Shown: positions 7,732 to 16,306 of the stretch, piece by piece | Layout: each line of letters starts with the position of its first letter | Position numbering within the stretch: the stretch's first letter is position 1 | Source of the DNA: an uncultured Bdellovibrionales bacterium | Lineage (GTDB): Bacteria; Bdellovibrionota; FAC87; UBA2466 | Assembly (NCBI GenBank): GCA_937903155.1 | Contig: CALCZU010000034.1 | Coordinates: 1 to 38,780 of the forward strand | Reading direction: 5' to 3' | DNA: 38,780 nucleotides | The notes under the pieces: generated by a model | Told to the model about the DNA's origin: nothing | The model's input: only the letters and a program-made list of their open reading frames with translations | Database searches by the model: none | Translations under genes and position numbers: made by a program

Positions 7732-9114
7732 CTAACGGTTTTTTCTAACGCTCGTCGGGGTCCTACCAGAATACAGGTTTTGATAAATATGATCCGAAGC
7801 GTACGTATGCCCTTCGCTCGTAAAATGTCCGAGTCCTTCCTCGAAATACATTCGTGCTACCTTTTCCCGCGGAATTTGCTCTTCGTGCATTATTGTCCCA
7901 AGCGTCACAATACCGAGGTCATTTTCTTTGCAAAAAACGGTAAGTTCCTTTTCAGGAAGCAAAAAATCATGCAATGGGTAGTCAAGCGACCAAGGAATAC
8001 TTTTCTCTTTAAAAAAAACAGAGGGGAACACTGGGATTGTAACTACCGTCAATTTTATCCCAGCCTCGTCTGAAATTTTCTTCATTCTCTGGAGAAGGAG
8101 TTTGGTCATTTTCATGGATATCACAGAGTTTTCCGTTTTTTTCTTCTCAAAAATAAAATCGTCGAGGCCTCTATGAATTAGTTCTTTATGAATACTTTCC
8201 GATTTTTCGTTGCTACTCGAGGTTGGGGCAGACGCCAACTTCAGCTTAATCCTTTCAAAAATTGTTGTAGCGATGTTGAGCGAAAAGACATGTGTCAGCG
8301 CTGTTCGAGGTAATTCGGGAACAAAACTGGAATGAAATCTCTTCCAACTTTTTTCGAGATATTCCACATTCCCCAAACTACCAGGATGCACCCTCAAGCC
8401 ATCTTTTTCGATCAGTTCGTAATAGATGTAATCGCCGGGTGCGGTATGTTGGGTGTTAGGCAACAGATTTCTGAAATCGTTACCAAGATACACAAACACT
8501 ATTACATCAGTAGGATCATAATAATTACGAGAAAGCCTCAAATATTCATAGTAGTGAGCGGGGCCGTTACCACTTGCACCTAATCCAATTACCTCAGATT
8601 TCAATATGGGGTCTCCCAAATTCAATGAGTTTTCAAGTTTTACTCCCAAGTGTTCATTGTTTGATACTTGAATTGCCTCAATGAAACTGTCTCCTATGAG
8701 TAGAACGCGCCTCCCAGCCGATTTGCTAAAATCGGCTCGGGGATAATTCCAGGAATATCTATTTAAGATGGAATTGCTCTTACCCTCTTGGGTCCAGTAA
8801 AGTCGACCGAATGGAGTGAAAAAAAATACATTCAGGCCGGGAATAAGAAAAAAAAACGCGAGTATCTGGAATACCGTTTCTCCAGCAATTATCCAGAAAA
8901 GCAAAAGGCAGGTGAGATCCTTGACCTTCTGATTTTTTATTCGATAAACATAACACAGTACACCTGTAGCTAAACCCGCCGCCAAGCTTGTAATCAGCCA
9001 ACGTTTTGAAAAATTCACCGTGGTCGAATAAGCAGACAAAGCTGCGAACGCCGCTAGAAAACTAATGCAGATCACGAGAAGAATGTTTTTTGCTTTATTT
9101 ATTGGGCGTTCCAT
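7732..9114 (-). CDS. Membrane-anchored SGNH/GDSL hydrolase-like protein
   Basis: Three hydrophobic segments (about residues 9-29, 38-57 and 67-99) anchor a 350-residue extracytoplasmic domain. The SGNH signature is visible: block I LLIGDSF with Ser143 as nucleophile, a GxGASGNG region near 178-184, block III GND (211-213), and a C-terminal GHFTSEGH carrying the likely catalytic His. Such proteins are esterases or O-acetyl transferases/hydrolases acting on carbohydrate or cell-wall substrates. The exact substrate is unknown. The radical SAM gene lies 66 bases upstream on the same strand, so the two may be cotranscribed. No strong ribosome site is visible before the ATG, so the start is moderately certain. 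Confidence 0.75.
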   Translation of the reverse strand: MERPINKAKNILLVICISFLAAFAALSAYSTTVNFSKRWLITSLAAGLATGVLCYVYRIKNQKVKDLTCLLLFWIIAGETVFQILAFFFLIPGLNVFFFTPFGRLYWTQEGKSNSILNRYSWNYPRADFSKSAGRRVLLIGDSFIEAIQVSNNEHLGVKLENSLNLGDPILKSEVIGLGASGNGPAHYYEYLRLSRNYYDPTDVIVFVYLGNDFRNLLPNTQHTAPGDYIYYELIEKDGLRVHPGSLGNVEYLEKSWKRFHSSFVPELPRTALTHVFSLNIATTIFERIKLKLASAPTSSSNEKSESIHKELIHRGLDDFIFEKKKTENSVISMKMTKLLLQRMKKISDEAGIKLTVVTIPVFPSVFFKEKSIPWSLDYPLHDFLLPEKELTVFCKENDLGIVTLGTIMHEEQIPREKVARMYFEEGLGHFTSEGHTYASDHIYQNLYSGRTPTSVRKNR

Positions 9115-9180
9115 TGTTTTGCGTCGTTGTATGCGTGCGAACAGGCGCAGTCAAATATGCAGTAATTTAGAAAGGACTAC

Positions 9181-10206
9181 TCAGTTCAGTCGCTCTCGCG
9201 TAGCCGTCATAAAATATTGGACAAGTTTATTTGGACTGTTCTTGCATCCGTAGAAGTCACATTTCTCGCAAGTTTCGAAAGCTTTACGATTTCCTTGCAA
9301 TAGTTCTTTTCGAACTTTATTGAGTTTCTCTCCAAACCAGATCTCGCGAATGGACTGGTCTTTGATATTGCCCATCACATCCGAGAAAAAGAGATCGGAA
9401 CAGCATTTATTCACTCGTCCGTCGGCAGTCACATTGAATTGAGTAAACGGAAACTGGCAAAAACCGCGCGGCATCTCAGAAACTTCTTTTTTATTTGGCG
9501 CCGTTCCCGCGCGGCTCATTAAAACTTCGTTCAACCGCCTGCGGTTAACAGCAAATAGAAAAACTTTCTTTTCTTTATAGTCTTTCGGAAGGCGGGCTAC
9601 AATCTCGTCGGCCTTAAAGTATTTTAGGAGAACCGCTTCACGCAGTTCTTGTAAAACTTTAGGAAGAGGAGCCGAGAAATCATCATTGTAGTGATTTACC
9701 GTAATTTCATTAATTCCGACTTTAATGAGCGCCTCTGCCTTAGCTAGGGTGAGCGCTTTCCCGTTCGTAAGGATTTGTATCCAAGCTTTGGGAACTTTCG
9801 TTCTCGCATAATCGACAAACTTTTCAAGTTCACGAAAGATCAACGGATCATTATTAACGTGGTAAGCAATTCTCCCCGAATAATTCATCTCACTCAATTC
9901 ATCGATCGCTTTTTGATAGAGCTCGAACGGCAAAGAGACATCCTCACGAGTTTCATTTTGAATTGAGGCTGCGCAAAATGCACATCGACTATTGCAGCGG
10001 GTACGGACCTCAAAAAAGATTGCATCGAAAATGGGAACATTCCCAGGATTGCCTTCCCCCAACTTTTTTAGCTCTCTAATCTTGGGTTCGTAAACAATCT
10101 TGTTTTGTACAAATCGTAACAATCCGTGAGGCAACGAATTAATTTTTCGAATAACGAGTTCTCTGACTTCAGTTTTTAATGATTGCAATGTGCTGGTTCT
10201 CCACAC
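9181..10206 (-). CDS. Radical SAM/SPASM domain protein
   Basis: The 341-residue protein carries the radical SAM CxxxCxxC motif as CNSRCAFC (Cys71, 75, 78), which binds the 4Fe-4S cluster that cleaves S-adenosylmethionine. The TIM-barrel pattern follows. A C-terminal SPASM-type domain (about residues 250-325) has CQFPFTQFNVTADGRVNKCC and CEKCDFYGCKN, giving ligands for auxiliary clusters. Radical SAM/SPASM proteins modify peptides or sugars, for instance in natural-product maturation or anaerobic sulfatase maturation. No short precursor peptide is obvious next to it. The neighbour downstream is an SGNH hydrolase, so an envelope-polymer modification role is conceivable but speculative. Confidence 0.85.
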   Translation of the reverse strand: MWRTSTLQSLKTEVRELVIRKINSLPHGLLRFVQNKIVYEPKIRELKKLGEGNPGNVPIFDAIFFEVRTRCNSRCAFCAASIQNETREDVSLPFELYQKAIDELSEMNYSGRIAYHVNNDPLIFRELEKFVDYARTKVPKAWIQILTNGKALTLAKAEALIKVGINEITVNHYNDDFSAPLPKVLQELREAVLLKYFKADEIVARLPKDYKEKKVFLFAVNRRRLNEVLMSRAGTAPNKKEVSEMPRGFCQFPFTQFNVTADGRVNKCCSDLFFSDVMGNIKDQSIREIWFGEKLNKVRKELLQGNRKAFETCEKCDFYGCKNSPNKLVQYFMTATRERLN

Positions 10207-10364
10207 GGTAACTTAACCATAGCCAAAAACACCAATTAAACTACGGGTCTTACGGACGCGTTCCGCTAAACCCAGACAGGTTATATCAATAATCACGTTC
10301 TGTGAAGACGTCTCTATAATTTTGATGCACGCCATAACGCGGCAAGCTATCCGCAACACCTTGA

Positions 10365-10410
10365 GGAAAAAAACGCTGCTTCCTCCAGTTATTACTCCGC
10401 AGGAAGCAGC
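10365..10410 (-). terminator. Rho-independent terminator of the tail-fibre-like gene
   Basis: Read on the minus strand, a perfect 10-base stem GCTGCTTCCT / AGGAAGCAGC (plus-strand arms 10401-10410 and 10375-10384) has a 16-base loop and is followed by GTTTTTTTCC. It starts about 8 bases after the stop codon of the gene at 10419-11396. This is a textbook terminator. Confidence 0.9.
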
Positions 10411-10418
10411 ACTAGTTA

Positions 10419-11396
10419 CTAGAACTTCCAGTTAGATACAGGATAGGTGAACCTGATTGTCGACTTATTACCAACGCTGAAACTATTGGAATTTGCTTTG
10501 GCGTAGGCACTCGATACGGCTTCAGCGCCAAAGAAGATTTGATTGTTTGTTGAACCGTCGTAGAAAGCATAAAAGGTTCTTCTGTTTCCATTGAGTAAAT
10601 CTGGCCCAGTTTGCAAACTGTTTCCATAGCCAAGAATGGTAACGTTCGCAGTAGATGTCATTTTTGAAGTATCAACTGCAAATGCCGAGCTTAGAGTAAC
10701 CGACGCGGGGGATGCGGAGACAGCGGCGTTTGTCCATGACATTTCTACTTCAGCAGAATCGCCTACACGACGGTATCGGCAGTCCATTGTCGTTACTGTA
10801 CCGAAGTTCGTCGGAGCAAAGTTTGCGCAACTGCTGTCATTTATCCATTGTCCGCTAAATTTCCTATCAACGATGTACCAGTTAGTTCCGCTGAGTAGGA
10901 AAGTGACTGCTTCCCCTTTATCCTGGAGTACCATCGTTGTAGCTGATCCGTCAGAAATAGTATCCGGTATTGTTGAATTTGAGTTGATCGTCACCACACC
11001 TGCACCATCACTAATCACATGAAGCAAACGTCCATCTTTGAAGTTAGATGCTGCTGGTAGTGTAACTGTCGTCGCGGAACCGCTCGTCGTAATAACTGCT
11101 TCATCACTTGCAGTCATCGTATAGCTAGTGCTAGATGTCGTTGTGACATTTAGGTAGATGCTGGAACGAGACAACGATTGCCATACTGAACCGACTTTTC
11201 CTTTGAATCTTTGGTCTTCCGAGTCAAAAACAATAGATCCCGATGGCAAATTTTCCAAATTATGCGCACCAAAAACTGTGGGAGCTAATAAGTTGAAAGT
11301 GTCGGCCGGAACTAGACTGGTTGCAAAAGATGTTACGCTTGCAAAAAAAGTTGCTAGCACCAGAATGATGTTTGATTTTTTTCGTTGATGTGTCAT
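10419..11396 (-). CDS. Secreted tail-fibre-like repeat protein
   Basis: The start at 11396 is chosen because AAAGGAACAT provides a ribosome site and a signal peptide follows (MTHQRKKSNIILVLATFFAS). The 325-residue product is rich in Ser, Thr, Ala and Gly and poor in charge. Residues about 85-190 show a beta-rich stretch (SYTMTASDEAVITTSGSA, TVTLPAASNFKDGRLLHVI) typical of phage-tail-fibre or collar-like modules; such modules also occur in secreted surface proteins of Bdellovibrio and Leptospira. The C-terminal part has a beta-rich module with three cysteines in a single cluster. It is probably surface exposed, perhaps trimeric. It has its own terminator, and a palindrome precedes the gene, so it is likely monocistronic. 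Confidence 0.75.
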   Translation of the reverse strand: MTHQRKKSNIILVLATFFASVTSFATSLVPADTFNLLAPTVFGAHNLENLPSGSIVFDSEDQRFKGKVGSVWQSLSRSSIYLNVTTTSSTSYTMTASDEAVITTSGSATTVTLPAASNFKDGRLLHVISDGAGVVTINSNSTIPDTISDGSATTMVLQDKGEAVTFLLSGTNWYIVDRKFSGQWINDSSCANFAPTNFGTVTTMDCRYRRVGDSAEVEMSWTNAAVSASPASVTLSSAFAVDTSKMTSTANVTILGYGNSLQTGPDLLNGNRRTFYAFYDGSTNNQIFFGAEAVSSAYAKANSNSFSVGNKSTIRFTYPVSNWKF

Positions 11397-11418
11397 ATGT
11401 TCCTTTGATCTTTTGTAT

Positions 11419-11443
11419 TTTATAAATGCGGAATTGCATTTAT
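11419..11443 (-). promoter_or_regulatory. Palindromic promoter element of the tail-fibre-like gene
   Basis: ATAAATGC (11422-11429), GGAATT, GCATTTAT (11436-11443) form an 8-base perfect inverted repeat. Its gene-proximal edge overlaps a minus-strand TATAAA (11419-11424), a good -10 candidate about 23 bases before the start codon. A repressor binding here would block that promoter. The -35 is not clear. Confidence 0.4.
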
Positions 11444-11883
11444 TGCAGGCAATAATATTACATCTGTTCTCCAAGATTGTCAGACGTTGGTTAGACAAGT
11501 TTTTAAATTTGGTTGGATTGTTTGTTGAGTTTGCTACGAAACTCCCGATGACATTTTCGATTAAAAACTTCATCTGCAGTAATTAAGAATCTTTAGGCAA
11601 TCCGGCGTATTCGAAACATTTAATGACGAACAAACTGTATCTTTTTGAAACATACAGGCACTTCTCACTTACAAGTTAATCTGAGCATTGCACCAATGAG
11701 CGAATTTTCTCACGCATAATTTTTAAAATTTTCTCCGCTTGCGGTCGATTAATTGAACAGAAATATATTCAGAAATAAGTTTTGCAAAATGCGCCCCGTC
11801 GATTTCAAGAATTATAAGAGACTTTCTCAAAATCAACGGGGGGGCAAAGATTCTTTCGGAAACTGGGTTACCACTATCCGTTC
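11444..11883. other. AT-rich intergenic stretch, no gene seen
   Basis: About 440 bases lie between the tail-fibre-like gene and the kinase-like gene, both on the minus strand. A 12-base stem (11794-11805 and 11830-11841) has one mismatch on the plus strand, and that position pairs as U-G in minus-strand RNA. It could end transcription of the kinase-like gene, although the following T-run is only ATTTTGC. The same stretch is open for 54 codons in a -1 frame continuing from the kinase-like gene. Confidence 0.4.
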
Positions 11884-12636
11884 TTAAAAAGGGTCTATGA
11901 GGTAAATCGCACCCTCTTCATCGACGACAAAATTATCCGGCTTAAAAGTAAAATTGCGGATGGTTTTTTCGCTCCCCACAGTTTGAACGATCGTTCCCGA
12001 GGTGGATCGCAAAACTCGATTCGCTTTGATGTCCTCTCTTTTCTTTTCGTCCGGTTCCAAATCGGGAAGAATCTCAGTCTTTCTTTCCTGCTTGCTCTCT
12101 TGAGCTGCCCAAGCCTCGAGTAAAGTCAGGGCCTGGCCGACACGAGTGTTGTAATCTTCGGCCAACTGTCTTCTACCAGGGCCGTTCAGCTGTTCGTAAG
12201 CTGCGGAGACAGTGGTTCCTTTGTGATCGGTCAGCTTCACAATACGAGGTTCTATTTTTTCGTGGCCAATGATCCCAAAGGGAGGCGAGACGTTCGCTTG
12301 GACAAATGCACTTTTTAAGATCTCGAGAACTTTTAAGTCGTTATCCAGAACTTTTCGAGAATTATAAAGTTTGATGACATAGCTCGCTCTTCCATCGTTG
12401 GGCGTCACACGGTAGACGGTACCGCCCATAATTCCCGATCCTAGCAAATTCCATTTTGCTTGTGGGTCAAGAGATTGAGGAGCTCGAGGAGGCGGCGGTT
12501 TTTCGATGGGTCGAAACCCGTTCTTCCAAATCAGTTTCACAAGCTCGGGGCATTTTTTTCCTGGCAACGCATCCGCTGCGTAGGAAAACTGAACTGCGAA
12601 CAAGAAAATAAGAAATGCATAGAACGTTCTGGGCAT
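11884..12636 (-). CDS. Secreted protein-kinase-like protein (probable pseudokinase)
   Basis: The 250-residue protein has a signal peptide (MPRTFYAFLIFLFAVQFSYA). A kinase-like N-lobe follows: glycine-rich loop LGSGIMGGTVY (65-75) and YVIKLY with Lys89 in the place of the ATP-binding lysine. A catalytic-loop-like segment reads NFTFKPDNFVV (228-238). Compared with HRDxKPxN, His is Asn228 and the catalytic Asp is Thr230, while Lys232 and Asn235 are kept. The DFG equivalent is IDPF and ends the protein, so the usual helical C-lobe beyond it is missing. Visible features thus suggest a periplasmic pseudokinase or a remnant of a larger protein. A 54-codon open -1 frame follows the stop. There is no ATP in the periplasm, so a binding or structural role is likelier than catalysis. 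Confidence 0.6.
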   Translation of the reverse strand: MPRTFYAFLIFLFAVQFSYAADALPGKKCPELVKLIWKNGFRPIEKPPPPRAPQSLDPQAKWNLLGSGIMGGTVYRVTPNDGRASYVIKLYNSRKVLDNDLKVLEILKSAFVQANVSPPFGIIGHEKIEPRIVKLTDHKGTTVSAAYEQLNGPGRRQLAEDYNTRVGQALTLLEAWAAQESKQERKTEILPDLEPDEKKREDIKANRVLRSTSGTIVQTVGSEKTIRNFTFKPDNFVVDEEGAIYLIDPF

Positions 12637-12794
12637 GGAATCATTTTATTTTGATCGATGATAACGCCTTAAGTAAAGGCGCACTCTATCATGCCAAACA
12701 CAGAACCCCCGTGACTTTCCAATCGAAAAGCCATCGGGTTCCTAGTAGAATACTCGATGACTACTTCGTTGATTTCGAAGTCTCTCCAATCCTC

Positions 12795-13145
12795 TCACTC
12801 GCAACGGGAGTCAGGTTTAACTCGATCTAAGAAAGTACGCACCGTGCGAGCGAGGGTATAGCGGTCGCCATCTTCTTCTTTCTCCGTAAAGACTTTCGAT
12901 CCGTCAGTCACTTTGACCCGAGTCTCAGTGAAATACGGACGGGGGCTGTGGGAATAATAATATTCCACGAAAACCGTACGCTGTTTTTTAAATCCTTGGA
13001 CATAAGTAAAAATTCCTTCTTTGTATCGGGTATTAAAACTGTCAAAGTCATCCCATAAACAATTTGTGACAACCGTTTCCTTTTGCCATGAGGCGAAAGA
13101 CTCCGTCCCAATCAGAAGCATTCCCACAACGATAAAATATTTCAT
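12795..13145 (-). CDS. Small secreted protein of unknown function
   Basis: A 116-residue protein with a signal peptide (MKYFIVVGMLLIGTESFA). The mature part starts SWQKETVVTNC, holds a YYYSHSPRPYF stretch and ends with a second cysteine two residues from the C-terminus, so one disulfide is likely. The ribosome site AAAAGGAAAAATC precedes the ATG. A weak hairpin (CGCCTT / AAGGCG near 12666-12682) lies downstream and might reduce read-through into the kinase-like gene. No family is recognised. Confidence 0.6.
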   Translation of the reverse strand: MKYFIVVGMLLIGTESFASWQKETVVTNCLWDDFDSFNTRYKEGIFTYVQGFKKQRTVFVEYYYSHSPRPYFTETRVKVTDGSKVFTEKEEDGDRYTLARTVRTFLDRVKPDSRCE

Positions 13146-13273
13146 GATTTTTCCTTTTCAAAGCGTTCGGTATCAAGGGCGTTGTATTGTGGAGTACCCT
13201 TTTTTACAATCTTCAAGGACGAAGAAGCGCAACAAAACGTTGCTCCAAATGAGCCACGCACTGTCTCAAATTT

Positions 13274-14098
13274 TCAAAGCGTTCCGTAGCAAAGAACATT
13301 GACCCAAGACAGAGTAAATAGTGGCTGCTTTTCGAGATATAAATCGTGAGACGAATTCAGCACCGGTTCGATTTTTCTAAACTCTTCAGCCTTTAAATGT
13401 TTTCGCGCGGATAGAGCAAGCTTTTCAAGATAGGAGGCTAAAAAAGAAGAAAGTTTCGGGTCGAGCGGAGCCATACGGTCAATCGCTTGGGTTCGAAACT
13501 GAATATTTTTTAATCCCACCTCATTAAAAAGCTGCGGGAGTCTTCTCGCAACGTAAAACCGTTGTGTCCGCCCGGTCTCCGCCTCGTGAGTTAAAAATTC
13601 GGCGCGGCGAATTGAGAGTTCCATCTCTGCCGGCCAGGGAAGCAAGAGTTGATGAACCGAATCGTTCTCTAAAATCGCAAGAGATCCTTTTGGCTTCAAA
13701 ACATCTCTCATCTGACGAATCGCTTTTTTCTCATCCGGAAGACTAAAAAGACTTTGAGCGCACCAGACGAGATCAAATTGGGAATTCAAATGAGCAAGCT
13801 CTTCCAATTTCCCTTCGACGAATTGGATGAGTTGAGGATTCAAACCTATTTGCTTAGCCATTCCAAGCAACGCTCGATTCGGATCGATACCGGTAATTTT
13901 CGCTTTGGGAAACCTCTCATGTAAGAGCTCGGTATAAAACCCGTCTCCACATCCTAAATCCAAAATCGAAGCGGGAGCCTTCTCCGGAATGGAATCAATC
14001 ATCTCCTTTAATTCATCGCGAAAAGTGAGATGAAAATTTCTCAACTCTTTCTCATAGGTCGGGACTTTGTCTTTATCGGCGATTCCTTCGTCTTTCAT
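13274..14098 (-). CDS. Class I SAM-dependent methyltransferase
   Basis: The 274-residue protein shows motif I ILDLGCGDGF at residues 45-54. The acidic residue ending the second strand follows (ITGIDPNRALL), then FDLVWCAQSLFSLPD as the fourth strand. It therefore has the Rossmann-like fold of class I methyltransferases, with a C-terminal helical extension. The substrate cannot be read; the fold is shared by small-molecule, lipid and protein methylases. It lies just 30 bases downstream of the FadL-like porin gene on the same strand, so the two may be cotranscribed. Confidence 0.8.
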   Translation of the reverse strand: MKDEGIADKDKVPTYEKELRNFHLTFRDELKEMIDSIPEKAPASILDLGCGDGFYTELLHERFPKAKITGIDPNRALLGMAKQIGLNPQLIQFVEGKLEELAHLNSQFDLVWCAQSLFSLPDEKKAIRQMRDVLKPKGSLAILENDSVHQLLLPWPAEMELSIRRAEFLTHEAETGRTQRFYVARRLPQLFNEVGLKNIQFRTQAIDRMAPLDPKLSSFLASYLEKLALSARKHLKAEEFRKIEPVLNSSHDLYLEKQPLFTLSWVNVLCYGTL

Positions 14099-14128
14099 TC
14101 TATTCTGATAGCCTACTCCGAGCGTTGT

Positions 14129-15361
14129 TTACAACAAATAAGCGACTGTCAGAAGAGCTCCGTAAACTCGCGTTTTCAGATTCATTGTATAAAGCGCATT
14201 TTGTGAATCGTGATTTGACCAAATAAAAAACGCTCCAAGACTGCTCTTCACCCTGCCTGCGAGATAACTCGCCCCCAAAGTTGTCCCGTAAAAGGTGGAA
14301 GCCGAGGAATCTCCGTCTGACAGTTCTTTCGCCGCAGAAGGAATCGCATAGAAACCTCCCTGCAACGAAAAGTCAGGGCGCAAATGGTAGAGACCCCCTA
14401 GATTAAATCGAGGCGTCAGCCTTGTACTCTGACGATTTGCAAATTGATTAGATTTTTCGATCGAGTTGTAAGTCAGAGGCGTCTGAAGACTCGTATCGAC
14501 CAAAACTTGAATTTTGTCGGTGAGCCAAAAGGTACCGCCCAGAGTAAAATCTAAGGGAAGTTGATAATTCACATCTAAACTGTCTTCATGAGAACCCGTC
14601 TGGCTAAGAATTCCATTCTCAACTTTATTGACAGAAATCGTTCCCGAACCATTTCCAATAATGTGAAGAAAAGGCGATTGAACTCTCAGTCCTAAATTTG
14701 CCCAAGAAGCCAAGCGATAACTCAATCCTAAAATGCACGAGACCTCTATCGAACTTCCGGAGAAATACGATTGGCTAAAGGCGGCTGTGTTGGGTTTTGT
14801 TTTAAAAGACACGTTTTGGGTATTGATGAGAGAGAGTTCATGACGAGCGGCAAAGAAAGTTGCACCTAACGAGAAATTCTCCGACAACGGAATGGCTCCC
14901 GAAAGCCCTCCCCAAATATCATTGGCTGATTGCTTCGAAAAACTTGAAATCTCTGTTTCTGAACTTCCAAAAGAAAACTGTGCGTCCGACTGAAGAGACT
15001 CTGGAACTAAGATAAAATAGGCCCAGGTAAAATCCTTACCGTGAAAGACAGAAGCCACGGTTCCTGGAACCGATTGAAAGCTTGAAACACGAAATGGAAG
15101 ATTATTAAAATCCTTACTAAAAGTATATTCAGCGCTAATTACCGACTGGACATAACTGGTCGCACTGACTGCCAACCTCGGTTCTTCGATTTGAGTCAAG
15201 ACCGCGGGATTGTAATAGACTGCCGAAGAGCTGAGGAGTCCCCCACCCGTTCCGGTATTTCCGGTAAATGCTTCCATTTCTCCAAAGGGAAGAAGATTTC
15301 GCGTGTAAATATCCGCGTGCGCAAGAGTTGAAACTAAAAGTAAAGCGAGAATTTTTATCAT
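14129..15361 (-). CDS. FadL/OmpP1-like outer membrane protein
   Basis: The 410-residue protein has a signal peptide (MIKILALLLVSTLAHA). The mature N-terminus resembles the FadL/OmpP1 hatch region: GEMEAFTGNTGTGGGLLSS followed by SAVYYNPAVL, the counterpart of the family's DASAIYFNPA motif. Alternating hydrophobic strands fill the rest and the C-terminus is a membrane strand (GALLTVAYLL). FadL-type barrels carry hydrophobic compounds such as long-chain fatty acids across the outer membrane. The ligand here is unknown. A methyltransferase gene follows 30 bases downstream. The divergent gap to 15468 is 106 bases and could hold both promoters. Confidence 0.7.
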   Translation of the reverse strand: MIKILALLLVSTLAHADIYTRNLLPFGEMEAFTGNTGTGGGLLSSSAVYYNPAVLTQIEEPRLAVSATSYVQSVISAEYTFSKDFNNLPFRVSSFQSVPGTVASVFHGKDFTWAYFILVPESLQSDAQFSFGSSETEISSFSKQSANDIWGGLSGAIPLSENFSLGATFFAARHELSLINTQNVSFKTKPNTAAFSQSYFSGSSIEVSCILGLSYRLASWANLGLRVQSPFLHIIGNGSGTISVNKVENGILSQTGSHEDSLDVNYQLPLDFTLGGTFWLTDKIQVLVDTSLQTPLTYNSIEKSNQFANRQSTRLTPRFNLGGLYHLRPDFSLQGGFYAIPSAAKELSDGDSSASTFYGTTLGASYLAGRVKSSLGAFFIWSNHDSQNALYTMNLKTRVYGALLTVAYLL

Positions 15362-15467
15362 TCGAATCTTTCTGCTGTTTTCATTTGTTCACACTTCAAA
15401 TCTGTTTACTTGTTCATAGCTCTGCTCTCGCGCTATTGCCAATAAAACGATTCAAGGGAGTTTTGAA

Positions 15468-15866
15468 ATGAAATATGGGTTCTATCTTTTTGGTTTTGCC
15501 GCCTTAATCGCGGGCACTCAAACAAGTTTTGCAGCAGAAAAAGTCTGTTTCGGATCCACGAAGAGCTCCGACACCAAAGGTTCGGTCTTTAAAGTAAAAA
15601 TTACAAAAAAAGAAGTGACTGTAAAGACGGTGAAAGTTACCAGCGGAATCGAATACGATGGCACTTACCCCTCTTACAACTCTGAAGTCGAAGGGCGCGA
15701 CGGAAAAACCTACCTTCAATACAAAGGTAACAACGTCGACTATCAAGATGTCGTCATGGTCGATAAAGAGCTTTTAAAAAAATCCACGACCGGGCTTCTC
15801 CAAATCCGAGCGCGCGGCGAAGGTTTTTTTAATTACGTCTACGTTTGTAAAGACAACGACGAGTAA
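15468..15866 (+). CDS. Secreted protein of unknown function
   Basis: The 132-residue product has a signal peptide (MKYGFYLFGFAALIAG, cut near SFAAEK) and a strong ribosome site (AAGGGAGTTTTGAA). The mature part is lysine-rich and beta-rich, with two cysteines at the two ends (near KVCFGS and YVCKDN) that probably pair. It is followed after 29 bases by the lipoprotein gene at 15896, probably on one transcript ending at the terminator near 16216-16253. No family is recognised. Confidence 0.65.
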   Translation: MKYGFYLFGFAALIAGTQTSFAAEKVCFGSTKSSDTKGSVFKVKITKKEVTVKTVKVTSGIEYDGTYPSYNSEVEGRDGKTYLQYKGNNVDYQDVVMVDKELLKKSTTGLLQIRARGEGFFNYVYVCKDNDE

Positions 15867-15895
15867 AACAATCGAATCAATCCATGGGAGGTATC

Positions 15896-16207
15896 ATGAC
15901 TAAATTCTTATTCGCACTTCTAGCAATAACATCCATTCAGCTTTTTGCGGGCTGTGAAGATGGGAACTCAATCGCGAATACGGCTGCTTTGGATCACTAC
16001 TTTAAAGCAAACCCTGAAATGAGAAAGTTTTGCAAAGCCAGTTCTACGGATCCTGAACTCACGGGGCGCAACGAGGAAACTTATTCGGTTATTGTGAAAT
16101 GTTCTAAAGGTGCCACGAGAACGTTTATCTACTCAGTGGTTCTCAAAGAAATCGAAGATGCAGTTTGCGTCGTTAAAAAAGTTAAAGCACTCGCCGTTCA
16201 AGGTTAA
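15896..16207 (+). CDS. Small lipoprotein of unknown function
   Basis: The start at 15896 is preferred over an in-frame ATG at 15884, because the sequence GGGAGGT lies between the two and serves as ribosome site for the second. The 103-residue product has a lipobox-like LFAGC after a hydrophobic core, so it is likely lipid-anchored. Three further cysteines and a charged mature part follow. Function and family are not recognised. Confidence 0.65.
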   Translation: MTKFLFALLAITSIQLFAGCEDGNSIANTAALDHYFKANPEMRKFCKASSTDPELTGRNEETYSVIVKCSKGATRTFIYSVVLKEIEDAVCVVKKVKALAVQG

Positions 16208-16215
16208 GTCTTTTG

Positions 16216-16253
16216 AATCCCCGAGAGTCTTAAGATTTTAGGGGATTTTTTAT
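16216..16253 (+). terminator. Rho-independent terminator
   Basis: AATCCCC (16216-16222) pairs with GGGGATT (16241-16247) and T-rich sequence (TTTTATT) follows. It lies nine bases after the lipoprotein stop codon and ends the 15468-16207 unit. Confidence 0.75.
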
Positions 16254-16306
16254 TACTTCCTTGGCTAGATTTGACTCTCGCCATTGAAAAAAATAAAGTA
16301 TCGCGC

